Assembly (NCBI GenBank): GCA_002354095.1
Contig: DEKX01000008.1
Span: forward strand, 1-46,402
DNA length: 46,402 nt
Reading direction: 5' to 3'
Source: Prevotella sp. UBA2711
GTDB lineage: Bacteria; Bacteroidota; Bacteroidia; Bacteroidales; Bacteroidaceae
The stretch's first letter is position 1, and every line of letters starts with the position of its first letter. The position numbers and the translations under genes were made by a program. Shown one piece after another: positions 25,293-32,640 of the stretch. Below the pieces are notes generated by a model. The model was not told the DNA's origin and did not search any database. It saw only the letters and a list, made by a program, of their open reading frames with translations.

Positions 25293-25330
25293 AGAAAAAA
25301 AGAACGCTGACTCTATAAAGAATCAGCGCT
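25293..25330 (-). terminator. Terminator of tRNA-Pro
   Basis: CGCTGACTC (25305-25313) pairs with GAATCAGCG (25320-25328) with one wobble, around a 6-nt loop. On the minus strand it is followed by TTCTTTTTTT. It lies just downstream of the tRNA gene. Confidence 0.8.
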
Positions 25331-25343
25331 CTTCTCTGCTTAG

Positions 25344-25416
25344 TCGAGGTGACAGGACTCGAACCTGCGACAGCCTGGTCCCAAACCAGGAACGCTACCA
25401 ACTGCGCTACACCTCG
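25344..25416 (-). tRNA. tRNA-Pro (anticodon UGG)
   Basis: The complement folds as a cloverleaf: acceptor CGAGGTG with CACCTCG, D arm GCGC/GCGT, anticodon stem CCTGG/CCAGG with loop TTTGGGA (anticodon TGG), T arm GCAGG TTCGAGT CCTGT, discriminator A. CCA is not encoded. A perfect promoter lies upstream and a terminator downstream. Confidence 0.97.
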
Positions 25417-25429
25417 TTTTTTGCGGGTG

Positions 25430-25461
25430 CAAAGGTACGCATTTTTTGCGACCCTTGCAAA
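25430..25461 (-). promoter_or_regulatory. Promoter of tRNA-Pro
   Basis: On the minus strand TACCTTTG (plus CAAAGGTA, 25430-25437) is preceded after 20 nt by TTTG (plus CAAA, 25458-25461). This is a full consensus match, 13 nt before the mature tRNA 5' end. Confidence 0.85.
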
Positions 25462-25477
25462 TTTTTCCGCAATTATT

Positions 25478-26665
25478 TTACTTAATAATGCCTTGTTCGA
25501 CGAAAATCTTCTTCAAAGCCACTACTGAACGGTCAACTTGCTCCTTGGTATGAGTAGCCATCAGGGCATAGCGCACCAACGTATCCTGAGGTGCACATGC
25601 AGGAGGAATCACCGGATTGATGAACACACCTGCCTTGAAAGCAAGAGCTGTTACCAGGAAAGTCTTGTCAACATCGCGCACATAAAGCGGAATGATAGGA
25701 CTCTCTGTATCGCCAATCTCGAAACCTTCCTCACGGAAACGCTTCAGTGCATATCTGGTAACGTCCCAAAGAGCCTCAATACGCTCAGGCTCCTGCTGAA
25801 TGATGTGCAGAGCCTCCATAGCGGCAGCTGTAGCGGCTGGAGTGTTGGAAGCTGAGAAGATGTAGGTACGACAGGTATGACGCAGGAAGTTGATGGTATC
25901 CCAGTCGGAGGCAATGAAACCACCGATAGAAGCCAACGACTTCGAGAAGGTACCCATGATGAGGTCCACTTCGTCAGTCAGTCCGAAGTGGTCGCAAACA
26001 CCTCTACCCTGCTTACCAAATACACCGATACCATGAGCCTCATCGACCATGATAGAGCAATTGTACTTGTGCTTCAGCTCAACAATCTCAGGCAGTTTTG
26101 CCAAGTCGCCCTCCATAGAGAACACACCATCAACAACAATCAGTTTGACAGCCTCGTGAGGCAATTTCTGGAGCACACGCTCCAAATCTTCCATGTCGTT
26201 GTGCTTATAGTGCAACTGCTTGGCAAACGACAGACGGCGTCCGTCAACGATAGAAGCATGGTCGCGATCATCACAGATGATGTAGTCGTCCTTGCCTACT
26301 ACCATAGCGAGCACGCCCTGATTCACAGAGAATCCTGTTGAGAAACAAAGGCAGTCGTCCTTGCCGATAAATTCTGAAATTTCCTTTTCCAACTGCACAT
26401 GCAAATCGAGCGTTCCGTTCAGGAAGCGACTTCCGGCACAACCAGAGCCATACTTGTCGAGGGCTGCCTTAGCAGCATCGATAATACGCTGGTCGCCGGT
26501 CAGACCCGTATATGCATTAGAACCAAACATGAGTACTTTGTGACCACCCATCTCTACCTCCGTACCCTGTTTTCCCTCGATAGCACGGAAATAAGGGTAA
26601 ACGTCAGCCTCCATATATTTCTGTGGCTCACGATAGTGCTTGTATCTTTCTTGTAACTGTCCCAT
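25478..26665 (-). CDS. spt: Serine palmitoyltransferase-type alpha-oxoamine synthase
   Basis: This 395-aa PLP enzyme condenses an acyl-CoA with an amino acid. In Bacteroidales the type with this N-terminus (YFRAIEGKQGTEVEMGGHKVLMFGSNAYTG, given here in part) is serine palmitoyltransferase, the first step of sphingolipid synthesis. Visible features: GSGCAGSRFLNGT, the cofactor-stacking His in DDRDHASIVDG (about 136), DEAHGIGVFG (208-217), and the PLP Lys242 in GTFSKSLASIGG. Related enzymes (biotin BioF, glycine C-acetyltransferase) share the fold, but no biotin or threonine genes are nearby. A divergent lipid-kinase gene supports the sphingolipid reading (inference). Confidence 0.85.
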   Translation of the reverse strand: MGQLQERYKHYREPQKYMEADVYPYFRAIEGKQGTEVEMGGHKVLMFGSNAYTGLTGDQRIIDAAKAALDKYGSGCAGSRFLNGTLDLHVQLEKEISEFIGKDDCLCFSTGFSVNQGVLAMVVGKDDYIICDDRDHASIVDGRRLSFAKQLHYKHNDMEDLERVLQKLPHEAVKLIVVDGVFSMEGDLAKLPEIVELKHKYNCSIMVDEAHGIGVFGKQGRGVCDHFGLTDEVDLIMGTFSKSLASIGGFIASDWDTINFLRHTCRTYIFSASNTPAATAAAMEALHIIQQEPERIEALWDVTRYALKRFREEGFEIGDTESPIIPLYVRDVDKTFLVTALAFKAGVFINPVIPPACAPQDTLVRYALMATHTKEQVDRSVVALKKIFVEQGIIK

Positions 26666-26711
26666 TACGATATAGGTATAGTTTCTTTTTTATTTTTTCG
26701 TTTTCGAGCTG

Positions 26712-26719
26712 CAAAGTTA
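26712..26719 (-). promoter_or_regulatory. -7 element of the serine palmitoyltransferase gene
   Basis: On the minus strand TAACTTTG (plus CAAAGTTA) matches TAnnTTTG and lies 46 nt before the start at 26665. The -33 candidate 21 nt upstream (plus CAAG, 26741) is imperfect. Confidence 0.55.
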
Positions 26720-26813
26720 CACAAAAATCTTCAAATAGTGCAAGTTTTCTAAGATAAATTGTAAATTTATAGAAATTTATTCCGATAATGTCGGATAATT
26801 ACCCTAAAATTAT

Positions 26814-26821
26814 TATTTTTG
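26814..26821 (+). promoter_or_regulatory. -7 element of the lipid kinase gene
   Basis: TATTTTTG matches TAnnTTTG. The ATG at 26831 follows after only 9 nt, so the mRNA leader is very short. No TTTG lies 20 nt upstream; instead a TCCGA...TCGGA dyad (26781-26795) occupies the -33 region. Confidence 0.6.
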
Positions 26822-26830
26822 CATCGAGTT

Positions 26831-27865
26831 ATGAGTAAAAAGCACATTACATTCATCGTTAATCCTATTTCGGGTGGTCATCAGAAGGACGATATTCTGA
26901 AAATGATTACCGAACTGACCGATCGGGAACAATTCGACTTGGATATCCGAATGACGGAATATGCCGGTCACGCTGCTGAAATTGCCACGAAGAGTGCCCA
27001 GGAAGGCGTTGACATCGTAGTAGCTGTGGGGGGCGACGGAACCGTGAATGAAGTGGCACGCTCGCTGACTCATACGCAGACTGCTTTGGGCATCGTACCT
27101 TGTGGCTCTGGCAATGGACTGGCGCGCCACCTGTGTATTCCCATGAATGTGCGCAAGGCTATCGAGATACTGAACCATTGCAAGATCATGGAGTTCGACT
27201 ATGGAGTGGTCAACGACATTCCCTTCTTCTGCACCTGTGGCATGGGGTTCGATGCGTTTATCTCCTTAAAATTTGCCGAAGCAGGCAAACGCGGACCTAT
27301 CACCTATGTGGAGAACGTGCTGAAGGAAGGTTTGAAATACAAACCCGAGACCTACGAGGTGGAAGACGAGACAGGGGCACGCCGCTATAAGGCATTTCTC
27401 ATTGCCTGCGCCAATGCTTCGCAATATGGCAATAACGCCTATATCGCACCTGAGGCTTCCATGCGCGACGGAATGATGGATGTCATCATCATGGAACCCT
27501 TCACCGCTTTGGAGGCACCACAGATCAGTATCGACCTCTTTAACAAGACGCTGAATCAGAATTCGAAAATCAAGCACTTCCAGACGCAAAAGATTCATAT
27601 CCACCGTCAGGTCCCTGGAGCTATCCACTACGATGGCGACCCCATTATGACCGATCCTGATGTTGATGTACACATAGAGCATCTGGGCATCCGTATTGTT
27701 ACCAATCCCGAAGCAACGGAAGACAATTCGCAACCCAACCCCGTGCTCAATGCTTTCAGCGATCTCTTTAATAATATAAATAATGTACGCGAGGATATTG
27801 AAAAAGGTGGTCGCAAGATTCAGGCTATCAACAAACTGATGCTCCGTAAACTTTCGAAGCTCTAA
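26831..27865 (+). CDS. Diacylglycerol/sphingosine kinase-family lipid kinase
   Basis: The 344-aa protein belongs to the DagK/YegS/sphingosine-kinase family, which phosphorylates lipid alcohols with ATP. The catalytic N-domain shows ITFIVNPISGG near the start, the nucleotide loop VVAVGGDGTVNEVARS at about residue 70, and PCGSGNGLARHL at about 100. The C-terminal beta-sandwich has the family-type HYDGDPI substrate region. The start at 26831 is preferred; an in-frame TTG at 26819 overlaps the -7 element. It is divergent from serine palmitoyltransferase, so a sphingoid base or ceramide-like substrate is plausible, with diacylglycerol or undecaprenol as alternatives. Confidence 0.82.
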   Translation: MSKKHITFIVNPISGGHQKDDILKMITELTDREQFDLDIRMTEYAGHAAEIATKSAQEGVDIVVAVGGDGTVNEVARSLTHTQTALGIVPCGSGNGLARHLCIPMNVRKAIEILNHCKIMEFDYGVVNDIPFFCTCGMGFDAFISLKFAEAGKRGPITYVENVLKEGLKYKPETYEVEDETGARRYKAFLIACANASQYGNNAYIAPEASMRDGMMDVIIMEPFTALEAPQISIDLFNKTLNQNSKIKHFQTQKIHIHRQVPGAIHYDGDPIMTDPDVDVHIEHLGIRIVTNPEATEDNSQPNPVLNAFSDLFNNINNVREDIEKGGRKIQAINKLMLRKLSKL

Positions 27866-27885
27866 CCTCTCAACTTTCAACTTCC

Positions 27886-28062
27886 ATGCTCACCGTTCAA
27901 AGTTCACTGGTCTTTCTGATTCTTACAGCCGCCGTCGGCTATGCTGCATGGCGAATCTATCGTGCACTGACTGCCCCACCCGACCCCTGTGCGGGATGCG
28001 ACGGATGCGCTTTAAAGAAAAAAAGTAACGGAAAATTTTGTCAGTACAAAAAAAATGTGTAA
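27886..28062 (+). CDS. FeoB-associated-type Cys-rich small membrane protein
   Basis: This 58-aa reading frame encodes one transmembrane helix (about residues 6-26), then PDPCAGCDGCALKKK and a fourth Cys at about 52. The CxGCxGCALK arrangement matches the FeoB-associated Cys-rich membrane protein family. That family is normally found with ferrous iron transporters and may bind metal. No feoA or feoB gene is nearby. It follows the lipid kinase by 20 nt and may be co-transcribed. Its last codons are also the promoter of tRNA-Cys. Confidence 0.72.
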   Translation: MLTVQSSLVFLILTAAVGYAAWRIYRALTAPPDPCAGCDGCALKKKSNGKFCQYKKNV

Positions 28063-28067
28063 TTTTG
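28037..28067 (+). promoter_or_regulatory. Promoter of tRNA-Cys, overlapping a coding 3' end
   Basis: TTTG (28037-28040), a 19-nt gap and TAATTTTG (28060-28067) match the consensus. The TAA of the -7 element is the stop codon of the Cys-rich protein gene. Confidence 0.75.
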
Positions 28068-28085
28068 CATCCGCTAAGTTGAAAC

Positions 28086-28157
28086 GGTGCCTTGGATGAG
28101 TGGCTTAGTCAACGGTCTGCAAAACCGTCTACGGCGGTTCGAATCCGCCAGGCACCT
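28086..28157 (+). tRNA. tRNA-Cys (anticodon GCA)
   Basis: A cloverleaf is visible: acceptor GGTGCCT with AGGCACC, anticodon loop CTGCAAA giving GCA, T arm GGCGG TTCGAAT CCGCC, and discriminator U, as usual for tRNA-Cys. CCA is not encoded. Confidence 0.97.
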
Positions 28158-28164
28158 CACAAGC

Positions 28165-28198
28165 AAAAAGCCCTGTGGATTTCTCCACAGGGCTTTTT
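28165..28198. terminator. Bidirectional terminator after tRNA-Cys
   Basis: A 15-bp perfect stem (28165-28179 and 28184-28198) with a 4-nt loop is flanked by A5 and T5. It ends tRNA-Cys on the plus strand and the 66-aa gene transcript on the minus strand. Confidence 0.92.
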
Positions 28199-28218
28199 CT
28201 TGTTTCTGGTTTTGCTTG

Positions 28219-28419
28219 TTACATCCCCAGTTCTTTATAAATCATTTCGAGATCGTCGTTCTGGAACAATTCCAATTCCGATTCGTCGAACAGTCTCGAA
28301 CCTGCTTCGCCACCTCCACCAGGTGTAGGCACCAATGTCGATGTAGTCAGGATAACAGCGTCAGGCTGAAACGTATAGATATCCATACCGGGTGTCATAT
28401 ATGTCTTTTTCATCTTCAT
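28219..28419 (-). CDS. 66-aa protein with Gly-rich centre, unknown function
   Basis: The 66-aa product starts MKMKKTYMTPGMDIYTFQPD, has a Gly-rich PTPGGGGEAGSR at about residues 32-43, and ends in an acidic helix-like tail. There is no signal peptide or transmembrane segment. I recall many Prevotella-group small proteins that begin 'MKKTY..P' followed by a leader-like segment and a Gly-rich stretch; I know of no assigned function. It lies 13 nt after the large secreted protein gene and before a strong terminator, so it is the last gene of that transcript. A peptide precursor is conceivable but unproven. Confidence 0.6.
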   Translation of the reverse strand: MKMKKTYMTPGMDIYTFQPDAVILTTSTLVPTPGGGGEAGSRLFDESELELFQNDDLEMIYKELGM

Positions 28420-28432
28420 ATCCTCCTATACC

Positions 28433-30922
28433 TTATTTAATAATGACTTTCTTACCATTCAGGATGTAGATACCCTTCTTAGGATACAACACACGGCGAC
28501 CTTGCAAGTCGTAGTAAACGTTGTCTTGTACACCCACCTTGAGGTTCTTAATACCCGTTGTGCCATCACCGAAGTCGATGTCGAGTGAACGGCCTAATGA
28601 CGCACCGCTTACAAGTTCCATATAGGCGCGGAAAGGAGAGATGTTGACTGCCGAAGTAACATGTACGAACTTACCTGCATCAGAACCTGTTGACATAAAG
28701 CAGTAATACTGCTTTTCCGTTGTAGAAACGAGATTAATGATTCGCTTATATGTTCCTACGAACATCATCTTAGCACCTATGATAGGAACGCTTGCACCCG
28801 TCTTCAGTTCAACCATCGAGGCAGTGATGTTAGTCAGGCTTGATGCAGGCTTAAACATATACGCCATATTGGCTTCAGTCTCAGTGACGCTCTCCATTGT
28901 AACGGAGCCTTCACCAACGCTACTGAGACTATAGAACGTACCCAGAGAACTTGCTTGCTCGGCATCAAGAGCGAATGGCAGATAGACAGTACAGTTCTTA
29001 CCGATTTCACTCGTGAAGTCGCGCGATAGTGATGCCTTCACAGCAGTAAAGTCACTTGGAATTTCGAAGTTCTTGCCATCGTCCAACAGCAAGTCTTCGC
29101 ATACGCCACCAATCACCACATTCTTCGTATTTTCAGCAGTAGTATTGCCTGCAGGTAACAACAATATAGTCGCATCACCCAATTCATACTTTGCAGCAGC
29201 AATCTCAACTCCTGTGATAGAAGTACCACTCAGATCGACATAGGTGATATCCGACTGACCGACGAAAGCGTCCGATGCTATACTCGTCACATCTTTATCA
29301 GAGACAGCAATGTGATTTTCTTCTTTAGCTGCTGCTACCATCTCCTTGGTAAGTGCCTTTGGGGACATAGATGGAGGTGGAGCAGAAGCCACTCTTCTGG
29401 CTGAAACGCTCACACTCTTAATACCAATTGTATTAGGCATTTTCTTACCTGGAGCACGATGACGGGAGGTAGCTGGTGCTACTTCTTGAGCTGAATTATA
29501 GATATATACATTGGTAGCCTCTTGAACAGCATAGTCAAGCCCACAATCCTCATAATCATCCAACCCACTAAATTGACGTGGTTCATTTTTACCTACTTGT
29601 ACATTCAACACTCCTTCACCTGAAGTCTTTACAGTCACAGTGATTCTACCGCTACCAGCAGACACACGGAATGCCATACCCTTAAAACTTCCGCCACCAG
29701 GTTCTGCTCCTGAAGATGGAGTCACCTGCGTGTTAAGTTGCACCACCTTAGAGGTACCATCCAAATCGTAACCGTCATTCGCACTAAGTTCATATTGTAT
29801 ATTTTTGACAACTGCACTTAATGGCTGAGGGTCTGATACAGTTCCCGTTCCCAAGTGTTCTATATCGGCACCCAAACCGACTCCATTTTCACCATTATTG
29901 GTAGCCTCTTTTTGTTTTTCATTTACTATAGGTTCAAGTTCTGCAGCTACTATAGGTACAGATACAGTAACTGTTTGAAAAGCTATAAAATTAGGATCGT
30001 CATAATTTAAACCCTCATTATTAGCATTTACCTCCTCTGGGGTATAATCCAACTTTGCAACAAGACCATTCTTATAGGCAATAGACTTAAAACCATTAAA
30101 AGCGCTATTCGCAACAGTCAACGTACATGTACGCTCATAATAAGTCAGCGAACCTGGGGTGTCAGGATTTGTCGTAAATGTTATAGGCATTTGCGAACCT
30201 GAAGATATAGCATATGTTGAGTTTTCTATAGTAACAGCACCATCCAAATAAACAACTAAGCCCTCATCAGATAACAGATTCTGACTGTCAATTGTAATAT
30301 CAGAGAGTGCAACACCATCTCTAAGAACAAGCGTTTTTTGTCCATCGAAAGTAATCCTAGCATCAGATTCCCCAACATTCTTTCTGTTCTTTTTTGTAAT
30401 GGGTATACTACCTTCTTGAGAATCTTCAAGAGTTACTGAGATACCATATCCCGTTGCTGGAACTTCTATCGTAAAATAGCCTGTTGACTGATCTTCAGTA
30501 CCTTCTAAATCATCGCTATACGCTATGACGCCATCTCCACTGAATCTCGATGCACTTGGAATACATAACAAAGCGTTTTCAGGATCGTCTGTTACAAAAG
30601 TGATTTTATTGGCTACACTTTCTGTTTTAAAAACATAGTGGGTTTCTGGCAACTGAATATAATTCACACCTTCGATCCTTATTTTTAGATCAGGAAGGCT
30701 ACTTACAACAAAGTCCGTCGATGCCACGAATGGGGCATCATCCGATCCTAAACCACTCAGCGTCAACGTATTTGTTTCAGCATCAAAAAGTACTTTATCT
30801 TTTAAATCCTCATTCTGAGCAAGTTCACTGGCATCAGTGCCATTAACAGTTAAAGTTCCTTGCGCCCTCATCCCGATGGGGATAAGGAGCGCGAGGAGGG
30901 TTATAGATAATAGTCGTTTCAT
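28433..30922 (-). CDS. Large secreted protein with a sorting-type C-terminal tail
   Basis: The 829-aa protein has a signal peptide (1-20, ending MRAQG). The body is mostly beta-rich repeats with internal regions such as KTLVLRDGVALSDITIDSQN and, near 570-600, an LRR-like ITYVDLSGTSITGVEI. A Pro/Arg-containing linker region is at about 480-540. The C-terminus YYDLQGRRVLYPKKGIYILN followed by a Lys-rich end is a recurring tail on secreted Prevotella-group proteins, similar to type IX secretion sorting domains. It is probably surface-exposed or released. No enzyme domain was recognised. It starts 31 nt after the kinase-like ATPase gene. Confidence 0.65.
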   Translation of the reverse strand: MKRLLSITLLALLIPIGMRAQGTLTVNGTDASELAQNEDLKDKVLFDAETNTLTLSGLGSDDAPFVASTDFVVSSLPDLKIRIEGVNYIQLPETHYVFKTESVANKITFVTDDPENALLCIPSASRFSGDGVIAYSDDLEGTEDQSTGYFTIEVPATGYGISVTLEDSQEGSIPITKKNRKNVGESDARITFDGQKTLVLRDGVALSDITIDSQNLLSDEGLVVYLDGAVTIENSTYAISSGSQMPITFTTNPDTPGSLTYYERTCTLTVANSAFNGFKSIAYKNGLVAKLDYTPEEVNANNEGLNYDDPNFIAFQTVTVSVPIVAAELEPIVNEKQKEATNNGENGVGLGADIEHLGTGTVSDPQPLSAVVKNIQYELSANDGYDLDGTSKVVQLNTQVTPSSGAEPGGGSFKGMAFRVSAGSGRITVTVKTSGEGVLNVQVGKNEPRQFSGLDDYEDCGLDYAVQEATNVYIYNSAQEVAPATSRHRAPGKKMPNTIGIKSVSVSARRVASAPPPSMSPKALTKEMVAAAKEENHIAVSDKDVTSIASDAFVGQSDITYVDLSGTSITGVEIAAAKYELGDATILLLPAGNTTAENTKNVVIGGVCEDLLLDDGKNFEIPSDFTAVKASLSRDFTSEIGKNCTVYLPFALDAEQASSLGTFYSLSSVGEGSVTMESVTETEANMAYMFKPASSLTNITASMVELKTGASVPIIGAKMMFVGTYKRIINLVSTTEKQYYCFMSTGSDAGKFVHVTSAVNISPFRAYMELVSGASLGRSLDIDFGDGTTGIKNLKVGVQDNVYYDLQGRRVLYPKKGIYILNGKKVIIK

Positions 30923-30953
30923 GATTGATTTAATTTAATGGTAATCAAAAAGA

Positions 30954-31883
30954 TTACACAGGCAAGGTCATCACGAAACGGGCGCCCTTGTCTGTATGAG
31001 TCGTATCGAGCACGAGGTCACCACCTAAGCGACGAGCGATGCTGCGCGCAAAGGTGAGTCCAAGGCCTTGACCATCAAAGTAACTGTTGAGCTTGACATT
31101 GGGCTCGAAGATGCGCTCAGCCTCTTGAGCTGGAACACCCATACCCGTATCCGTCACAGCGTAGATAATCTTGGAGTCTTGCAAATCGGCATCTACCAAG
31201 AGCGTTACTGAACCGTCGGTAGTAAACTTCTTGGCATTGTCGAGCACCAGAGCCAATGCATGAGCTGCCTGCTTCTCGTTGGTCTGAAGCATCGAGGCAG
31301 CTGAAGGGCTCACCTGCAATTCGAAGGTGAAGTACTGACACTGGTCGATAGCCGACTCTGCAACGGCACGTTTAGCCACCTGTTCAGCTACGATATTATC
31401 CCCACGCTCGATGGGAGTATCCGAACCCATTTCAGTGGCATCCTTCATCTTATACACCAATCCTGCCACAGGTCCCGAAACGGCTGGGTCGAGCTTATCG
31501 ACAGCATTCTCCAAATCCTGTATCAGTTGCTGGAAGAACTCCTGATGCTGGCGCAACGCCTCGGAATGCGAATTGTTGGCTGTCTGAAGTTCCTTGTTCT
31601 GATTCTCCAGATACGTGTTGCGCTCTTCCAGTTTACGACTGTTCTCCTCCATCTTGTCATAGAGTTCGAGAGCCTGTTCGTAACCTTCGCCCACATTATC
31701 GAAATTCTCCTGAAGGCTGCGATAGTCCTTCAACAGCTGTTGCTGCTCGTCCACGCGGCGCTGGTAGTCACGAAGCAGCGCTTCCTGCTCGCTTGCCTGG
31801 TCCTTGCTACCCTTTATCTGGTAATAAAGAGCATAGCATAGCACCGCAACGACTAATACTAATGCGATAATAATATAAATCAT
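30954..31883 (-). CDS. Membrane-anchored histidine kinase-like ATPase
   Basis: The 309-aa protein has one N-terminal transmembrane helix (about 2-22) and a long coiled coil (about 28-130). A HATPase domain at about 195-309 shows ALALVLDNAKKF (N box), VTDTGMGVPAQEAERIFEP (G1/F) and GQGLGLTFARSIARRLGG (G2). The usual H-box (HELRTPL-like) is not visible between coil and ATPase; HQEFFQQ near residue 115 has a His but not the motif. It may be a divergent kinase. It is the last gene of the partner-switching set, 3 nt after the STAS gene. Confidence 0.75.
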   Translation of the reverse strand: MIYIIIALVLVVAVLCYALYYQIKGSKDQASEQEALLRDYQRRVDEQQQLLKDYRSLQENFDNVGEGYEQALELYDKMEENSRKLEERNTYLENQNKELQTANNSHSEALRQHQEFFQQLIQDLENAVDKLDPAVSGPVAGLVYKMKDATEMGSDTPIERGDNIVAEQVAKRAVAESAIDQCQYFTFELQVSPSAASMLQTNEKQAAHALALVLDNAKKFTTDGSVTLLVDADLQDSKIIYAVTDTGMGVPAQEAERIFEPNVKLNSYFDGQGLGLTFARSIARRLGGDLVLDTTHTDKGARFVMTLPV

Positions 31884-31886
31884 AGT

Positions 31887-32198
31887 TTAATCCTTTCGTT
31901 GTTCAACTTTCATAAACTTGGTGAAGCCCGTCATGTTCAGCACCTTGTAAATCTCAGGACTTACATTCGTCATCTTGAACTGTCCCTTCTGTGTCATCAC
32001 CGTACGCATGGTCTTCTGAATCACGCGCAGGCCCGAACTTGCCATATAAGTCAGTTCCGAGCAGTCCATTTCCAAATCCACACCACCGTCTGCCAAAGCA
32101 GGTTCAATTTCACGTTCAAACTCACCAGCATTCATTGTGTCAATACGCTGTCCTGTCTTAATGATGGTCTTGCCATTCTCTTTTAAAATCTGTGTCAT
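31887..32198 (-). CDS. STAS-domain anti-sigma factor antagonist-like protein
   Basis: This 103-aa single STAS domain resembles SpoIIAA/RsbV. The conserved phosphorylatable serine region is present: DCSELTYMASSGLRVIQK, with Ser54/Ser55. In partner switching the unphosphorylated form sequesters the anti-sigma kinase; the PP2C phosphatase reactivates it. It lies 13 nt after the kinase gene and 3 nt before the membrane ATPase gene. Confidence 0.9.
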   Translation of the reverse strand: MTQILKENGKTIIKTGQRIDTMNAGEFEREIEPALADGGVDLEMDCSELTYMASSGLRVIQKTMRTVMTQKGQFKMTNVSPEIYKVLNMTGFTKFMKVEQRKD

Positions 32199-32211
32199 AG
32201 TTCTTATTATT

Positions 32212-32625
32212 TTAATTGTTAATGTTTTTTTTCATTGTCAGTAGGTTCTTGCCTTCTAACCGTTGATAAGTCACCTCGTTCATAATATTCTTGACGATAA
32301 AGATACCCATGCCTCCCAATTCACGTTCGGCAGGATTCACATCCATATCGGCAGTTTCGCTTAGAGTAGGATCGAACTCGCGCCCTCTGTCACTCAGTAC
32401 AAAGGTGAGTTCTTTGCCTTTCGTTTCAGCCTTCAGTTCAATGTTGGCTTCCGTTCCTTCGGGATAGGCGTAGGAGATGACGTTGACTACCATCTCCTCC
32501 ATCACAAGGTTGAGGTTCATCTGGAGTTCCATGTCAAGTCCCAATTCCTCCCCGATTTCTTCGATAAACTGATTAACCCTGACCAGTTCATCCATTCGGT
32601 TCTTAATACAGATTTCTTTCTCCAT
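32212..32625 (-). CDS. RsbW/SpoIIAB-like serine kinase (anti-sigma type)
   Basis: The 137-aa GHKL ATPase has the N box LNLVMEEMVVNVISYAYPEG near residue 40-59, a G1-type SDRGREFDP and a G2-type LGGMGIFIVKNIM. This is the anti-sigma kinase architecture. It would phosphorylate the STAS protein encoded 13 nt downstream. No sigma factor gene is in the operon, so the partner it releases is unknown. Confidence 0.9.
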   Translation of the reverse strand: MEKEICIKNRMDELVRVNQFIEEIGEELGLDMELQMNLNLVMEEMVVNVISYAYPEGTEANIELKAETKGKELTFVLSDRGREFDPTLSETADMDVNPAERELGGMGIFIVKNIMNEVTYQRLEGKNLLTMKKNINN

Positions 32626-32640
32626 ATTGAATATAGATTG

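Noticed and set aside
27866..27885. Low-complexity CAACTTTCAACTT-type words between genes
   Set aside because: Similar short simple repeats (for example 4698-4722) occur in other gaps; nothing supports a specific function.
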